From contig NZ_JAFBCA010000001.1 in NCBI RefSeq assembly GCF_016907475.1, positions 4,278,001 through 4,342,000 on the forward strand: DNA of 64,000 nucleotides, in the 5' to 3' direction. Below are positions 37,046-49,086 of this stretch, piece by piece (position 1 is the first letter of the stretch; every line of letters begins with the position of its first letter). This DNA is from Nocardioides cavernae. GTDB lineage: Bacteria > Actinomycetota > Actinomycetes > Propionibacteriales > Nocardioidaceae. The position numbers and the translations under genes were made by a program. The notes beneath the pieces are model-generated. The model worked only from the letters and a program-made list of their open reading frames with translations. It had not been told where the DNA came from and made no database searches.

Positions 37046-38308
37046 ATGCACGTCACCGCGCTCCGCCGCGCGAGCGCCTCGCTCGTCGCCCCGCTCACCG
37101 TCCTGCTCACCGTCCTGCTCACCGTCACGATCGGCGCCGTGCTTGGTACGACGCCGGCGTACGCCGTCGTCGACGAGCCGCCCCGGCCGGCGTTCTACGA
37201 GGCCCCCGCGACCCTGCCCAGCGGCAACGGCGCGGTCATCCGCAGCGAGCGGATGTCGTTCCTGCTCGACCCGCTCGACGCGACGAGCCTGGTCCGCAAC
37301 GCCCAGCGGGTGCTCTACACGACCACCAACCGCCGCGGCACGGCCATCGCCGTCTCGGGCACCGTCCTGGTGCCCAGCTCCCCGTGGGTCGGCGTCGGCT
37401 CGCGACCGGTCATCGGCTACGCGCCGGGCACGCAGGGCATGGCCGACCGGTGCGCCCCGTCGCGCCAGTTCTCGGAGGGCATCGAGTACGAGGGCATCGG
37501 CATCGAGGGCCTGCTGCTGCGCGGCTACGCGGTGGCGATGCCCGACTACGAGGGCCTCGGCACCGCCGGCATCCACACCTACATGGACCGGGTCTCGCAG
37601 GGTCGCGCCACGCTCGACGTCGTACGCGCCGCGCAGCGCCTGTCCGGCACCGGGCTCAGCAGCACCAGCCCCGTCGGCCTGATGGGCTACTCCCAGGGCG
37701 GCGGCGCGGCCGCGTCCGCCGTCGAGCTCGCCCCCACCTACGCCCCCGACCTCCGGGTCCGCGGCGCGGTGGTCGGCGCAGTGCCGGCCGACCTCGCCAA
37801 GGTGGCCACCAACCTCGACGGCGGGCTGTTCTCGGCGTTCGCCTTCTTCGCCCTGCGCGGGCTGGCAGCCAGCCACGACGTCGACCTGACGCCCTACCTC
37901 AACGCCGCCGGCCGCGCGGCGATGGACGGTGTCGAGCAGGACTGTGTCTTCGACCTGCTCGACAACGCCTTCGTGCGGTCCTCGACGCTGAGCGCGGACG
38001 GCCGGCCGATGTCGGAGCTGATGAAGCTGGAGCCGTTCGCCTCGATCATCGAGTCGCAGCGCATCGGCACCATCAGGCCGAGGGTGCCGGTGCTGGTCAC
38101 CCACTCCGCACTCGACGACACCATCCCCTACGGCGTCGGCCGGGCGATGGCGCGGTCGTGGTGCTCCGCCGGGGCGAACGTCCGTTTCTCGACCAACGTC
38201 GCGCCGCTCCACGTCGGCGGCATGGTGCCGCACCTGGCCGAGGCGCTGCCGTTCTTCGAGGCCCGCTTCGCCGGCCTGCCGCAGATCGGCAACTGCTGGT
38301 CGCTCTGA
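37046..38308 (+). CDS. Secreted lipase (LIP family)
   Basis: 420 aa with an N-terminal signal peptide ending near PAYAVVDE; AGGAGGG precedes the ATG. Alpha/beta hydrolase of the secretory-lipase family: VIGYAPGTQGMADRCAPS, nucleophile Ser216 in LMGYSQGGGAA, probable Asp in THSALDDTIPY and His in APLHVGG. It resembles actinobacterial secreted lipases that hydrolyse triacylglycerols or esters. The signal-peptide core contains three in-frame copies of a 12-nt repeat (37093-37126) encoding LTVLLTVLLTV. Exact substrate unknown. Confidence 0.87.
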   Translation: MHVTALRRASASLVAPLTVLLTVLLTVTIGAVLGTTPAYAVVDEPPRPAFYEAPATLPSGNGAVIRSERMSFLLDPLDATSLVRNAQRVLYTTTNRRGTAIAVSGTVLVPSSPWVGVGSRPVIGYAPGTQGMADRCAPSRQFSEGIEYEGIGIEGLLLRGYAVAMPDYEGLGTAGIHTYMDRVSQGRATLDVVRAAQRLSGTGLSSTSPVGLMGYSQGGGAAASAVELAPTYAPDLRVRGAVVGAVPADLAKVATNLDGGLFSAFAFFALRGLAASHDVDLTPYLNAAGRAAMDGVEQDCVFDLLDNAFVRSSTLSADGRPMSELMKLEPFASIIESQRIGTIRPRVPVLVTHSALDDTIPYGVGRAMARSWCSAGANVRFSTNVAPLHVGGMVPHLAEALPFFEARFAGLPQIGNCWSL

Positions 38309-38325
38309 GGCTCAGGCCGGCCGCG

Positions 38326-38484
38326 TCACACGGCCCAGCCGACGTTCTCCGCGACCAGGTCGGCCGCGGGGTAGATGCCCTTCAGCTCCTCGCGTCGCCT
38401 CAGCAGCTCGACCACCGCACCCACGTTGCGGTCAGCCAGCTGGCGGCGGCGCTCCATCTGGCGTGCGATCTTGTCCTCGTCCAT
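38326..38484 (-). CDS. Small 52-aa charged helical protein
   Basis: Starts MDEDKIARQMERRRQLADRN at ATG 38484, with a GGGGGAG purine run just upstream, and ends VAENVGWAV at 38326. It is mostly one long charged helix (MERRRQLADRNVGAVVELL, then RRREELKGIYPAADLV). No family is known to me. The compact, strand-specific reading frame and ribosome site make it a believable small gene; it fills the gap between the lipase and the MFS gene. Confidence 0.5.
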   Translation of the reverse strand: MDEDKIARQMERRRQLADRNVGAVVELLRRREELKGIYPAADLVAENVGWAV

Positions 38485-38648
38485 GACTCCCCCATCCGGA
38501 GATCCTGTGGCGGCTGACCCGCCCCTCCATGGATTGGATCGTTACAAGCCTGGGCTACGCAACAGTTCCGCCCGTGTTAACACCACGCAACATCAGCGGA
38601 AAAGGCGTGCACGGTTCTTCGCGCAAGGCAGCGCAGATCAGGCCCGGA

Positions 38649-39896
38649 TCAGGCGGGTACGGCGTCCCGCTGGCGTACGTGGAGCGCTGCCGAGAGCAGC
38701 AGGATGGCCACGCCGGCGATGGAGAGGCCGAGTCCGACGAGGGCCGGGGCGCGGAGTCCCCAGCCGGCGGCGATGACGAGCCCGCCGAGCCACGCGCCGA
38801 GGGCGTTGGCGATGTTGAGCGAGGCGTGGTTCATCGCGGCGCCGAGGGTCTGGGCGTCGCCGGCCACGTCCATCAGCCGCAGCTGGAGGTTGACGACCAG
38901 CACCGAGCCGAGCGTCGTGATGAGGAAGACGACGGGCAGGGCGGCCCAGCCGTGTGGGGCGGCGACCCAGAAGGCCAGCATCGTGGCGGCCATGCCGACG
39001 CCGCCGATGATGAGCGAGCGGAAGATCGACCAGTCGGCCATGATCCCGGCGAGCCCGGTGCCGGCGACCATGCCGAGGCCGAAGGCCAGCAGGAACACCG
39101 CGACCGACCGCTCCCCCAGGCCGGCCACGTCGGTCACGACGGGCGCGATGTAGGAGTAGACGGCGAACATGCCGCCGAAGCCCACCGCGCCGGCCAGGAG
39201 GGTCAGCCACACCTGCGGCACCCGGAAGGCCGACAGCTCGCGGCGACCGCTCGCCCCGGGGTCGCCGGGGCACGACGGCACGAACCACACGACGAGGGCG
39301 AGGGTGACCACGGCCAGGCCGCCGGCGGCCCAGTAGGCCGCGCGCCAGCCCAGCTCCTGGCCGAGCACCGTGGCGGCGGGTACGCCGATCACGTTGGCGA
39401 CCGACAGCCCGAGCATCACCAGGGACACCGCGCGGCCCTTGCGCGAGGGCCGGGCCATGCTCGCCGCCACGAGGGAGGCGACACCGAAGTAGGCGCCGTG
39501 CGGCAGCCCGGCGGCGAAGCGGGCCACCATCAGCTGCTCGTAGGACGTCGCGAGCGCGCTCAGGCCGTTGCCGACGGCGAAGGCCGCCATCAGGGCCACC
39601 AGGAGGCCGCGCCGCGGGAGGCGGGCGCCGAGGAAGGCCAGCACCGGCGCGCCGACGACCACCCCGACGGCGTACGCCGAGATGACGTGGCCACCGGTCG
39701 GGATCGAGACGTCGACACCGCTCGAGATCTGCGGCAGCAGCCCCATCGTGACGAACTCCGTGGTGCCGATGGCGAAGCCGCCCATCGCGAGGGCGAGCAC
39801 CGCCAGTCCGAAGTGGCGGGCGGTCACCGACGGGACGTCGAGGTCGGCCGCCGAGGGGTCGGCGGGCAGGGCGGAGGTCTCGGCAGTCGTCGTCAT
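38649..39896 (-). CDS. MFS efflux transporter (AraJ/DHA1 type)
   Basis: Twelve-helix exporter, 415 aa from ATG 39896 (a TTG at 39908 is also possible). Family marks: FAIGTTEFVTMGLLPQI in helix 1, ARLPRRGLLVALMAAFAVGN (motif A loop), RFAAGLPHGAYFGVASLVAA and the second-half loop GIMADWSIFRSLIIGG. This branch includes arabinose, purine and drug exporters; the substrate is unknown. It lies downstream of the isocitrate dehydrogenase gene but is separated from it by a terminator. Confidence 0.87.
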   Translation of the reverse strand: MTTTAETSALPADPSAADLDVPSVTARHFGLAVLALAMGGFAIGTTEFVTMGLLPQISSGVDVSIPTGGHVISAYAVGVVVGAPVLAFLGARLPRRGLLVALMAAFAVGNGLSALATSYEQLMVARFAAGLPHGAYFGVASLVAASMARPSRKGRAVSLVMLGLSVANVIGVPAATVLGQELGWRAAYWAAGGLAVVTLALVVWFVPSCPGDPGASGRRELSAFRVPQVWLTLLAGAVGFGGMFAVYSYIAPVVTDVAGLGERSVAVFLLAFGLGMVAGTGLAGIMADWSIFRSLIIGGVGMAATMLAFWVAAPHGWAALPVVFLITTLGSVLVVNLQLRLMDVAGDAQTLGAAMNHASLNIANALGAWLGGLVIAAGWGLRAPALVGLGLSIAGVAILLLSAALHVRQRDAVPA

Positions 39897-39912
39897 CACC
39901 TGGCGCAAGACA

Positions 39913-39944
39913 AGGCCCCCGGAGGGTTATTCCCCCGGGGGCCT
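39913..39944 (-). terminator. Terminator after isocitrate dehydrogenase
   Basis: A 10-bp stem, AGGCCCCCGG with CCGGGGGCCT, around a 12-nt loop. On the minus strand it is followed by TGTCTTG. It lies between the idh stop and the MFS start. Confidence 0.7.
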
Positions 39945-39964
39945 GTCAGTGACGTAGGTCGCGC

Positions 39965-42295
<2,331 letters not shown>

Positions 42296-42374
42296 CTAGG
42301 CATGGCGCAGGATGCCGCTAGGCTTCGCGTGGCCTACGAGGGGTACGGCCACCTTGACTCTGGAGGGACTCGCG

Positions 42375-43487
42375 ATGAGCGACACCGTCGAAGACACACC
42401 GACCACCGGGCAGAAGTTCACCGCAGAGGTTCTGGGCACCTTCGTGCTCGTCTTCTTCGGCTGCGGCGCTGCCGTCTACAGCGGCGGCGACCTCGTCGCG
42501 ACGGCCCTGGCCTTCGGACTCACCGTGCTGGTGATGGCCTACGCCGTGGGTCGCATCTCCGGCGGTCACTTCAACCCCGCCGTGACGCTCGGCGCCGTCC
42601 TCAGCGGGCGCCTGCCGTGGAGCCAGGTCGGCATCTACATGGCCGCGCAGCTGCTCGGCGCCCTGCTCGCCGGCGCCGTGCTCTTCGGCCTCGGCCACGG
42701 CTTCGAGGGCTTCGTCGCCGAGGGCAACATGGGCCAGAACTTCTTCGGCGACCAGGGATCCGGCTTCGCCTGGTGGGCCGCCCTGCTGCTCGAGCTGCTG
42801 ATGACCGCGGTCTTCGTATGGGTCATCCTCTCCGTCACCGACGCGCGCAACGAGGTCAACGTCGCGCTCGGCCCGCTCGCGATCGGCCTGTCGCTCGCGA
42901 TGTTCCACCTCCTCGCGATCCCGCTGACCGGCACCTCTGTCAACCCGGCCCGCTCGATCGGCGTCGGCGTCTTCGCCGGCACCGACGCGATCGTCCAGCT
43001 GTGGCTCTTCGTGCTCGCGCCGTTCCTCGGCGCCGCGATCGCCGGGCTCACCTACCCAGTCCTCTTCGGCCACGGCGCCGCGCCGGTGGCCGGCTCGGGC
43101 CTCAACTTCGGCGGCGGCCGGAAGGACCAGTTCGTGCCGGGCAACTACGAGGCCCAGTGGAACCAGGGTCAGCCGGCCAGCTGGGGTCAGCCCGGCGCCG
43201 CGTGGGGCGCTCCCCCGCAGCAGCAGTGGGGCCAGCCCGACCCCTACCAGCAGCCGCAGCAGCAGCCCGACCCGGCCTACGGCGCACCGCAGCAGCAGCC
43301 CGGTCAGTGGGGTCAGCCGGCCCCGCAGCAGCCGGCCCAGCCCGCTCAGCCCCAGCCCGGTCCGCCCGGGCAGTGGGGCGCGCCGCAGCAGCCGGCACAG
43401 CAGCCCGGTCAGCCGGGACAGCCCGGCCACTGGGGCAACCCCGACGGCGACGACGACGGCCGCACCCAGGTCCGCCGCCCCGACTGA
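42375..43487 (+). CDS. MIP-family aquaporin/glycerol channel with long Gln/Pro/Gly-rich tail
   Basis: 370 aa from ATG 42375 with GGAGG upstream. Residues 1-250 form a standard six-helix channel with both NPA boxes (GGHFNPAVTLG and GTSVNPARSIG). Residues about 255-370 are an unusual low-complexity cytoplasmic tail of QPG, QQQ and WGQP/WGAP units ending in an acidic DGDDDGRTQVRRPD. The GQWG/QPDPY repetition suggests a disordered, possibly phase-forming or protein-binding region. The usual family length is about 230-270. Water versus glycerol selectivity cannot be assigned from sequence reading. Confidence 0.9.
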   Translation: MSDTVEDTPTTGQKFTAEVLGTFVLVFFGCGAAVYSGGDLVATALAFGLTVLVMAYAVGRISGGHFNPAVTLGAVLSGRLPWSQVGIYMAAQLLGALLAGAVLFGLGHGFEGFVAEGNMGQNFFGDQGSGFAWWAALLLELLMTAVFVWVILSVTDARNEVNVALGPLAIGLSLAMFHLLAIPLTGTSVNPARSIGVGVFAGTDAIVQLWLFVLAPFLGAAIAGLTYPVLFGHGAAPVAGSGLNFGGGRKDQFVPGNYEAQWNQGQPASWGQPGAAWGAPPQQQWGQPDPYQQPQQQPDPAYGAPQQQPGQWGQPAPQQPAQPAQPQPGPPGQWGAPQQPAQQPGQPGQPGHWGNPDGDDDGRTQVRRPD

Positions 43488-43509
43488 GCCCCGACTGAGA
43501 CCCGACTGA
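43477..43509 (+). repeat. 11-nt tandem triplication carrying the aquaporin stop
   Basis: GCCCCGACTGA occurs at 43477-43487 and 43488-43498, and GACCCGACTGA at 43499-43509. Each copy ends in TGA, and with an 11-nt period the three stops lie in three frames. Confidence 0.8.
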
Positions 43510-43513
43510 CCGG

Positions 43514-44200
43514 CTAGCCCTCGACCAGCTCGGCGGTCCAGCCGGCGTCGAGGTCCTCGAGCCCCACGAGGCCGACACCCTTCTCGTACACCGTGCGGGT
43601 CGTGGTGTCGGCCTCGTTGCGCAGCTGCACCAGCTCGCTGGACTGGTCCTCGATGGTCGCGCTCGCGCGCGGCAGGCCGGGGACGTCGTACGACAGCCAG
43701 CCGTCGCCGAGACGCGGGTCGGCGGGCATCGCGAGCCCGGCCTCCGCACCGTCCTCCCCTGCCCGCCAGGACGCGTCGTCGGTGTCCGAGCCGACCAGCC
43801 AGACGTTGCCGGCATCGTCCTGCGCGTAGAGCCGGGTCGCGACGCTCGTCGTGCCGTCGCCGAGGTCCGTCGTGGTCTGCACGGCCGTGGCCTCCAGACC
43901 CGCGACCGGCACCGTGTCGTCCAGCACGTCGACGTCGATGCGACCGCGCGTGCCGGCGTCCTCGGCGACGTCGTACGTCCAGCGCGCCCCCGGCGCGAGA
44001 GAGAGCCAGGGGTTGTCGACGCCCTCGACGAAGTCGGCGGGCGTCGGCGTCGGCGTCGGGATGACGAGGCCGTTGATGCCGGGCGAGTCGTAGGGCGCGG
44101 GCTGGCCGATGCCTGCGCACCCGGTGAGACCGACGACGAGTCCGGCTGCCAGCGCAGCCGCCGTCCGCGGACGGCGTACGCCTCGGAGCCCCCTCGTCAT
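43514..44200 (-). CDS. Putative lipoprotein, unknown function
   Basis: 228 aa from ATG 44200 (ATG 44212 is four codons longer). An Arg-rich start, hydrophobic core and lipobox GLTGC with Cys28 make it a surface lipoprotein. A TPTPTP linker is followed by a beta-rich domain, [21 protein letters not shown] through [17 protein letters not shown], resembling proteins whose C-terminus reads like a lipocalin-like sheet. No family name can be supported. It converges on the aquaporin gene. Confidence 0.75.
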   Translation of the reverse strand: MTRGLRGVRRPRTAAALAAGLVVGLTGCAGIGQPAPYDSPGINGLVIPTPTPTPADFVEGVDNPWLSLAPGARWTYDVAEDAGTRGRIDVDVLDDTVPVAGLEATAVQTTTDLGDGTTSVATRLYAQDDAGNVWLVGSDTDDASWRAGEDGAEAGLAMPADPRLGDGWLSYDVPGLPRASATIEDQSSELVQLRNEADTTTRTVYEKGVGLVGLEDLDAGWTAELVEG

Positions 44201-44308
44201 GGGCGCCAGCATGCCAGCCGTAGACCAGAGGCCGGCGGCGGATCCGGCGCTGCTAGCGTCAGCCGGACAGACGTCCCGCCTCCCGCACACCTCACGAGGA
44301 GTACCACC

Positions 44309-45295
44309 GTGACCTCCGAACCCCTCAAGGTCGCCGTCACCGGCGCCGCCGGCCAGATCGGCTACAGCCTGCTCTTCCGCCTCGCCAGCGGCGCGCTGGC
44401 CGCGGACCGCCCGATCGAGCTGCGACTGCTCGAGATCGAGCCCGCCCTCAAGGCGCTCGAGGGCGTCGTCATGGAGCTCGACGACTGCGCGTTCCCGAAC
44501 CTCGCCGGCGTCCAGATCGGCTCGGACGCCGAGAAGATCTTCGACGGCGTCAACCTCGCCCTCCTCGTCGGCGCGCGTCCGCGCGGCCCCGGCATGGAGC
44601 GCGGCGACCTGCTCTCGGCCAACGGCGCGATCTTCACCGCGCAGGGCAAGGCCCTCAACGCGGTCGCGGCCGACGACGTGCGCATCGGTGTCACCGGCAA
44701 CCCGGCCAACACCAACGCCCTCATCGCGATGACCAACGCGCCCGACATCCCGCGCGAGCGCTTCTCCGCGCTGACCCGCCTCGACCACAACCGCGCGATC
44801 AGCCAGCTCGCGGCCAAGACCGGCGCGCCCGTCACCGACATCACCAAGATGACGATCTGGGGCAACCACTCCGCCACCCAGTACCCCGACCTCTTCCACG
44901 CCGAGGTCAAGGGCCAGAACGCCGCCGAGCTCGTCGGCGACCAGGCCTGGCTGGAGAACGACTTCATCCCGACCGTCGCCAAGCGCGGCGCCGCGATCAT
45001 CGACGCCCGTGGCTCGTCCTCGGCCGCCTCGGCCGCGTCCGCCACGATCGACGCCGCCCGCGACTGGCTGTTCGGCTCGGCGCAGGACGACTGGGTGTCG
45101 ATGGCCGTCGTCTCCAACGGCGAGTACGGCGTCCCCGAGGGCCTGATCTCCTCGTTCCCGGTCACCACGTCGGGCGGCGAATGGTCGATCGTCGAGGGCC
45201 TGGAGATCGACGACTTCTCCCGTGCCCGCATCGACGCCTCGACCGCCGAGCTCGCCGACGAGCGCACGGCTGTCACCGAGCTCGGCCTGATCTGA
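44309..45295 (+). CDS. mdh: Malate dehydrogenase
   Basis: NAD-dependent interconversion of malate and oxaloacetate. 328 aa from GTG 44309, with GAGGAG upstream. NAD-binding [19 protein letters not shown]; substrate Arg loop [27 protein letters not shown]; catalytic pair in [14 protein letters not shown] and [11 protein letters not shown]. This is the cytosolic-type (Thermus/mycobacterial) MDH. A nested palindrome downstream is probably the shared terminator with the convergent DUF3017 gene. Confidence 0.96.
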   Translation: MTSEPLKVAVTGAAGQIGYSLLFRLASGALAADRPIELRLLEIEPALKALEGVVMELDDCAFPNLAGVQIGSDAEKIFDGVNLALLVGARPRGPGMERGDLLSANGAIFTAQGKALNAVAADDVRIGVTGNPANTNALIAMTNAPDIPRERFSALTRLDHNRAISQLAAKTGAPVTDITKMTIWGNHSATQYPDLFHAEVKGQNAAELVGDQAWLENDFIPTVAKRGAAIIDARGSSSAASAASATIDAARDWLFGSAQDDWVSMAVVSNGEYGVPEGLISSFPVTTSGGEWSIVEGLEIDDFSRARIDASTAELADERTAVTELGLI

Positions 45296-45300
45296 GCCGA

Positions 45301-45412
45301 GGCGGCGCGTCCTGGCCCGCTCTGCCCGTCGAGTCGGCGCATCCTGACGCAATCACGCGTCAGGACGCGCCGACTCGATGCGATTTCGGCGGCAGGATGC
45401 GCCGACCCGCCT
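45301..45412. repeat. Nested palindromes between mdh and the DUF3017 gene
   Basis: Four copies of a GGCGCRTCCTG-like block, two forward (45303 and 45335 regions) and two inverted (45361 and 45392 regions). The inner pair forms a 20-bp stem (45331-45350 with 45357-45376, one mismatch, loop AATCAC); the outer pair forms a second, looser stem. The location between convergent genes suggests a bidirectional terminator. It is unrelated in sequence to the 50-nt elements. Confidence 0.7.
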
Positions 45413-45797
45413 AGAAGCCGCCGGGCTGGTCCGGGATGGAGCCCGCGAGGAAGATCAGCGACCCGCCCAGCACGATGAGGATGGCCGCGTCGAGGACCTT
45501 GTGGCGTACGGCGAGCATGCCGGCGTCGCGGCGGCGCAGGACCAGCCGCACGGCGGCGGCGAAGATCAGCGCCCCGCCCATCAGGCGGACGCCGCTGCGC
45601 CACTCGTCGAGCGCCACGACGACCATCGCCACGGCGACGACGCCCAGGACGAGCAGGTAGAACGCTCCCCCGATCGTCGAGGGGTAGCGGCGCGGCTCGT
45701 CGGGGTCCTCCGGCGGCGGTTCCGCCGAGACCGGGGGGACCGACTCGGGGGGCTCGGGGGGCTCGACGGGCGGGTCGGGGCGGTCGGGTTCGGCCAT
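45411..45797 (-). CDS. DUF3017 membrane protein
   Basis: 128 aa: a Pro/Glu-rich cytoplasmic start of about 40 residues, then three hydrophobic helices (FYLLVLGVVAVAMVVVAL, LMGGALIFAAAVRLVL and LDAAILIVLGGSLIFLAG). It matches the DUF3017 proteins that follow folD in many actinobacteria; the RRRDAGMLAVRHKVLDA loop is characteristic. Function unknown. It starts one base after the folD stop, so the two are co-transcribed. Confidence 0.82.
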   Translation of the reverse strand: MAEPDRPDPPVEPPEPPESVPPVSAEPPPEDPDEPRRYPSTIGGAFYLLVLGVVAVAMVVVALDEWRSGVRLMGGALIFAAAVRLVLRRRDAGMLAVRHKVLDAAILIVLGGSLIFLAGSIPDQPGGF

Positions 45798-45798
45798 G

Positions 45799-46656
45799 TC
45801 AGGACCGGACGGACTTCTCGGCGATCTCGACGATGTTGGTGAGCAGCATCGCGCGGGTCATCGGTCCGACGCCCTTCGGGTTGGGCGAGACCCACCCCGC
45901 CACGTCCCACACGTCGGGGTGCACGTCGCCGGTGACCTTGCCGTCGACGCGCGAGACGCCGACGTCGAGCACGGCCGCGCCGGGCTTGACCATGTCGGCG
46001 GTGATGATGCCGGGCACGCCGGCGGCCGCCACGACGATGTCGGCGGTGCGGACGTGCGCGGCGAGGTCGCGGGTGCCGGTGTGGCACAGCGTGACCGTGG
46101 CGTTCTCGGAACGGCGGGTCAGCAGCAGCCCGAGCGGGCGGCCGACGGTGATGCCACGACCCACGACCACGACCTCGGAGCCGGCGATCTCGACGCCGTG
46201 ACGGCGCAGCAGCTCGATGGAGCCGACCGGGGTGCAGGGCAGCGGTCCGGCCTCGCCCAGCACGAGCTTGCCGAGGTTGACCGGGTGCAGCCCGTCGACG
46301 TCCTTGTCGGGGTCGACGCGCGAGAGCAGCGCGAACTCGTCGAGCCCCGTCGGCTGCTGGACGATGAAACCGGTGCATGCGTCGTCGGCGTTGAGCTCGT
46401 CGATGACGGCCTCCACCTCGGCCTGGGTGGCTGTGGCGGGCAGGTCGCGGCGGATCGAGGTGATGCCGATCTCCGCGCAGTCCTTGTGCTTCGCACCGAC
46501 GTACCAGTGCGAGCCGGGGTCGTCGCCCACGAGCACGGTGCCCAGGCCGGGGACGACGCCCCGCTCACGAAGGGCCGCGACGCGCTCGGCGAGCTCGGCC
46601 TTGATGGTCCGCAGCGTGGCTGCGCCGTCGAGGGTCTGTGCGGTCACGCGGGTCAT
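45799..46656 (-). CDS. folD: Bifunctional methylene-THF dehydrogenase / methenyl-THF cyclohydrolase
   Basis: Makes 10-formyl-tetrahydrofolate for purine synthesis. 285 aa from ATG 46656. [14 protein letters not shown] carries the catalytic Tyr and Lys; [12 protein letters not shown] replaces the usual [34 protein letters not shown] and [17 protein letters not shown] (NADP fold) follow, then [12 protein letters not shown] and [14 protein letters not shown]. It is downstream of purN and purH, which consume its product, giving a functional one-carbon/purine cluster. Confidence 0.95.
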   Translation of the reverse strand: MTRVTAQTLDGAATLRTIKAELAERVAALRERGVVPGLGTVLVGDDPGSHWYVGAKHKDCAEIGITSIRRDLPATATQAEVEAVIDELNADDACTGFIVQQPTGLDEFALLSRVDPDKDVDGLHPVNLGKLVLGEAGPLPCTPVGSIELLRRHGVEIAGSEVVVVGRGITVGRPLGLLLTRRSENATVTLCHTGTRDLAAHVRTADIVVAAAGVPGIITADMVKPGAAVLDVGVSRVDGKVTGDVHPDVWDVAGWVSPNPKGVGPMTRAMLLTNIVEIAEKSVRS

Positions 46657-46773
46657 CCTGTCAGGGTCTGTTGCTGCTCGTGTCGATGGTGTCTCGGTAC
46701 ACGCCGTCGCGACCTCCTTCGGCGGTCGCGGGTGCACTCGACCTTTTCACTGGCGGGTCCGCTGACGCGTCCC

Positions 46774-48351
46774 CTAGTGAAAGAAGTGCCGCGCGCCGGT
46801 GAGGTACATCGTCACGCCGGCGGCCTCGCAGGCCGCGACGACCTCGGCGTCGCGCACCGAGCCGCCGGGCTGGACGATGGCCTTCACGCCGGCGTCGATG
46901 AGGATCTGCGGCCCGTCGGCGAAGGGGAAGAACGCGTCGGAGGCGGCGACCGCGGACGGGGCCCGCTCCCCCGCCCGCTCGACGGCGAGGCGGCAGGAGT
47001 CGACGCGGTTGACCTGCCCCATGCCGACGCCGACGGAGGCGCGGCCCGCGGCGAGCAGGATCGCGTTGGACTTCACGGCGCGGCAGGCACGCCACGCGAA
47101 CGCCAGGTCGGCCAGCACCTCGTCGGAGGCGGCCTCCCCGGTCGCGAGGGTCCAGGTGGAGGGGTCGTCGCCCTCGGCGGAGATGACGTCGCGCTCCTGC
47201 AGCAGCAGCCCGCCCGAGATCGACCGGACCTCGCCACCACCGCGGGTGAGCGGCGGGCACTCGAGGATGCGGATGTTCTTCTTGGCCTGCAGGACCTCGA
47301 TCGCCCCGTCCTCGTAGCCCGGCGCGACGACGACCTCGGTGAAGATCTCGGCCACCTGCTCGGCCATCGCGACGGAGACCGGGACGTTGGTGGCGATCAC
47401 GCCGCCGAAGGCGCTGACCGGGTCGCACTCGTGTGCCTTGCGGTGCGCGTCGGCCACGTCGTCGCCGACCGCGATGCCGCACGGGTTGGCGTGCTTGATG
47501 ATCGCCACGGCCGGCTCGTCGAAGTCGTACGCCGCCCGTCGGGCCGCGTCGGCGTCGACGTAGTTGTTGTAGGACATCTCCTTGCCGTGGTGCTGCCTCG
47601 CCTGGGCGAGACCGGGGCCCTCGGGCTGGAAGCCGTTGCTGTAGAGCGCGGCGGACTGGTGCGGGTTCTCGCCGTAGCGCAGCACCGCCTCCTTGGTCCA
47701 CGTGGCGCCCATCCACGCCGGGAAGCCGGACCCCTCGCTGCTGTCGGTGAGCACGTTGCCCATCCACGACGCGACGTGGACGTCGTACGTCGCGGTGTGC
47801 ACGAACGCCTCGGCGGCGAGGCGCTGTCGCTCGGCGAGCGTGAACCCGCCGGCCGCGACGGCGGCCAGCACGGCGTCGTACGTCGCGGGCGAGGTCACGA
47901 TGGCGACGCTCGGGTGGTTCTTGGCCGCGGCGCGCACCATCGAAGGCCCCCCGATGTCGATCTGCTCGACGCACTCGTCGGGACCGGCGCCCGAGGCGAC
48001 GGTCTGGGTGAAGGGGTAGAGGTTGCTCACCACGAGGTCGAACGGCTCGACGCCGAGCTCCTCGAGCTGCGCCTCGTGGGAGTCGAGGCGGCGGTCGGCC
48101 AGGATCCCGGCGTGCACGCGCGGGTGCAGCGTCTTGACGCGGCCGTCGAGGCACTCGGGGAAGCCGGTGAGGTCCTCCACCTTGGTGACGGGCAGGTCGA
48201 GCGACTCGATGAGCGCGGCGGACCCGCCGGTGGAGACGAGCTCGACACCGGCCGCGTGCAGGCCGCGGACCAGGTCGTCGAGCCCGGCCTTGTCGTAGAC
48301 GGAGACGAGCGCGCGCTTGATGGCGATGCGGTCAGCAGAGGTCGGGGACAC
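46774..48351 (-). CDS. purH: AICAR transformylase / IMP cyclohydrolase
   Basis: Last two steps of IMP synthesis. 525 aa from GTG 48351, with AGGAG five bases upstream. The N-terminal MGS-like cyclohydrolase has [46 protein letters not shown] and LYPFTQTV. The C-terminal transformylase has [41 protein letters not shown] and the final [11 protein letters not shown] ... [10 protein letters not shown]. Both active sites are complete. It lies between purN and folD. Confidence 0.97.
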   Translation of the reverse strand: MSPTSADRIAIKRALVSVYDKAGLDDLVRGLHAAGVELVSTGGSAALIESLDLPVTKVEDLTGFPECLDGRVKTLHPRVHAGILADRRLDSHEAQLEELGVEPFDLVVSNLYPFTQTVASGAGPDECVEQIDIGGPSMVRAAAKNHPSVAIVTSPATYDAVLAAVAAGGFTLAERQRLAAEAFVHTATYDVHVASWMGNVLTDSSEGSGFPAWMGATWTKEAVLRYGENPHQSAALYSNGFQPEGPGLAQARQHHGKEMSYNNYVDADAARRAAYDFDEPAVAIIKHANPCGIAVGDDVADAHRKAHECDPVSAFGGVIATNVPVSVAMAEQVAEIFTEVVVAPGYEDGAIEVLQAKKNIRILECPPLTRGGGEVRSISGGLLLQERDVISAEGDDPSTWTLATGEAASDEVLADLAFAWRACRAVKSNAILLAAGRASVGVGMGQVNRVDSCRLAVERAGERAPSAVAASDAFFPFADGPQILIDAGVKAIVQPGGSVRDAEVVAACEAAGVTMYLTGARHFFH

Positions 48352-48455
48352 GGGACTCCTCGGTTGCGAACGAGTGCGAGGGCACCCAGGCGTTCGATGC
48401 TCTCGCGCGTCACTCCCTGGTGGTGGCCCACCTGCGCCAGTCGTGTGGCGCCAGA

Positions 48456-49073
48456 CTACCGAGCGGAGGTCCCGATGCGAACCCGGCGGCCCTCCACCGC
48501 GATCCCCTCGCGGGCGATCCGCCCCACGGCGTCCACGAGCATCGCGCGCTCGGCGGTCTTGATCCGCTCGTGCAGCGACGCGACGTCGTCGTCCTCGGCC
48601 ACCGCCACGGGCACCTGCGCGACGATCGGGCCGGTGTCGACGCCCGCGTCGACCACGAAGAGGGTCGCGCCGGTGACCTTGACGCCGTGCTCGAGGGCGT
48701 CCCGCGGGCCGTGCATGCCGGGGAACGCCGGGCACAGCGCCGGGTGGGTGTTGAGGGTGAGGAACCGGTCGAGGAACTCGGTCGAGAGCAGCTTCATGAA
48801 GCCGGCCGAGACCACGAGGTCGGGCTCGAAGCGCTCCACCACGGTGGTCAGGGAGGCGTCCCAGCCCTCGCGGGTCTCGAAGTCCGACACCTGGCGCACG
48901 AAGGTCGGGATCCCGGCGCGCTCAGCACGCGCGAGGCCCTCGATGTCCTCGCGGTCGGCGCCGACCGCGACGACCCGGGCGCCGTACGACGGGTCGGCGC
49001 AGGCGTCGAGCAGGGCCTGCAGGTTGGTGCCGGATCCCGAGACGAGGACGACGAGGCGGGTGGGCTGGTGCAC
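48456..49073 (-). CDS. purN: Phosphoribosylglycinamide formyltransferase
   Basis: 10-formyl-THF-dependent formylation of GAR, third step of purine synthesis. 205 aa. Substrate phosphate loop [15 protein letters not shown]; catalytic region [16 protein letters not shown] and [16 protein letters not shown] (Asn-x-His), then [13 protein letters not shown] with the active Asp. GTG 49073 has a TAGACT -10 box seven bases upstream. The order perM-YibE/F-purN-purH differs from the mycobacterial perM-purN-purH only by the YibE/F insertion. Confidence 0.96.
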   Translation of the reverse strand: MHQPTRLVVLVSGSGTNLQALLDACADPSYGARVVAVGADREDIEGLARAERAGIPTFVRQVSDFETREGWDASLTTVVERFEPDLVVSAGFMKLLSTEFLDRFLTLNTHPALCPAFPGMHGPRDALEHGVKVTGATLFVVDAGVDTGPIVAQVPVAVAEDDDVASLHERIKTAERAMLVDAVGRIAREGIAVEGRRVRIGTSAR

Positions 49074-49080
49074 GCGCGGA

Positions 49081-49086
49081 AGTCTA
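49081..49086 (-). promoter_or_regulatory. -10 box TAGACT for purN
   Basis: Minus-strand TAGACT ends seven bases before GTG 49073; predicted leaderless start. Confidence 0.45.
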
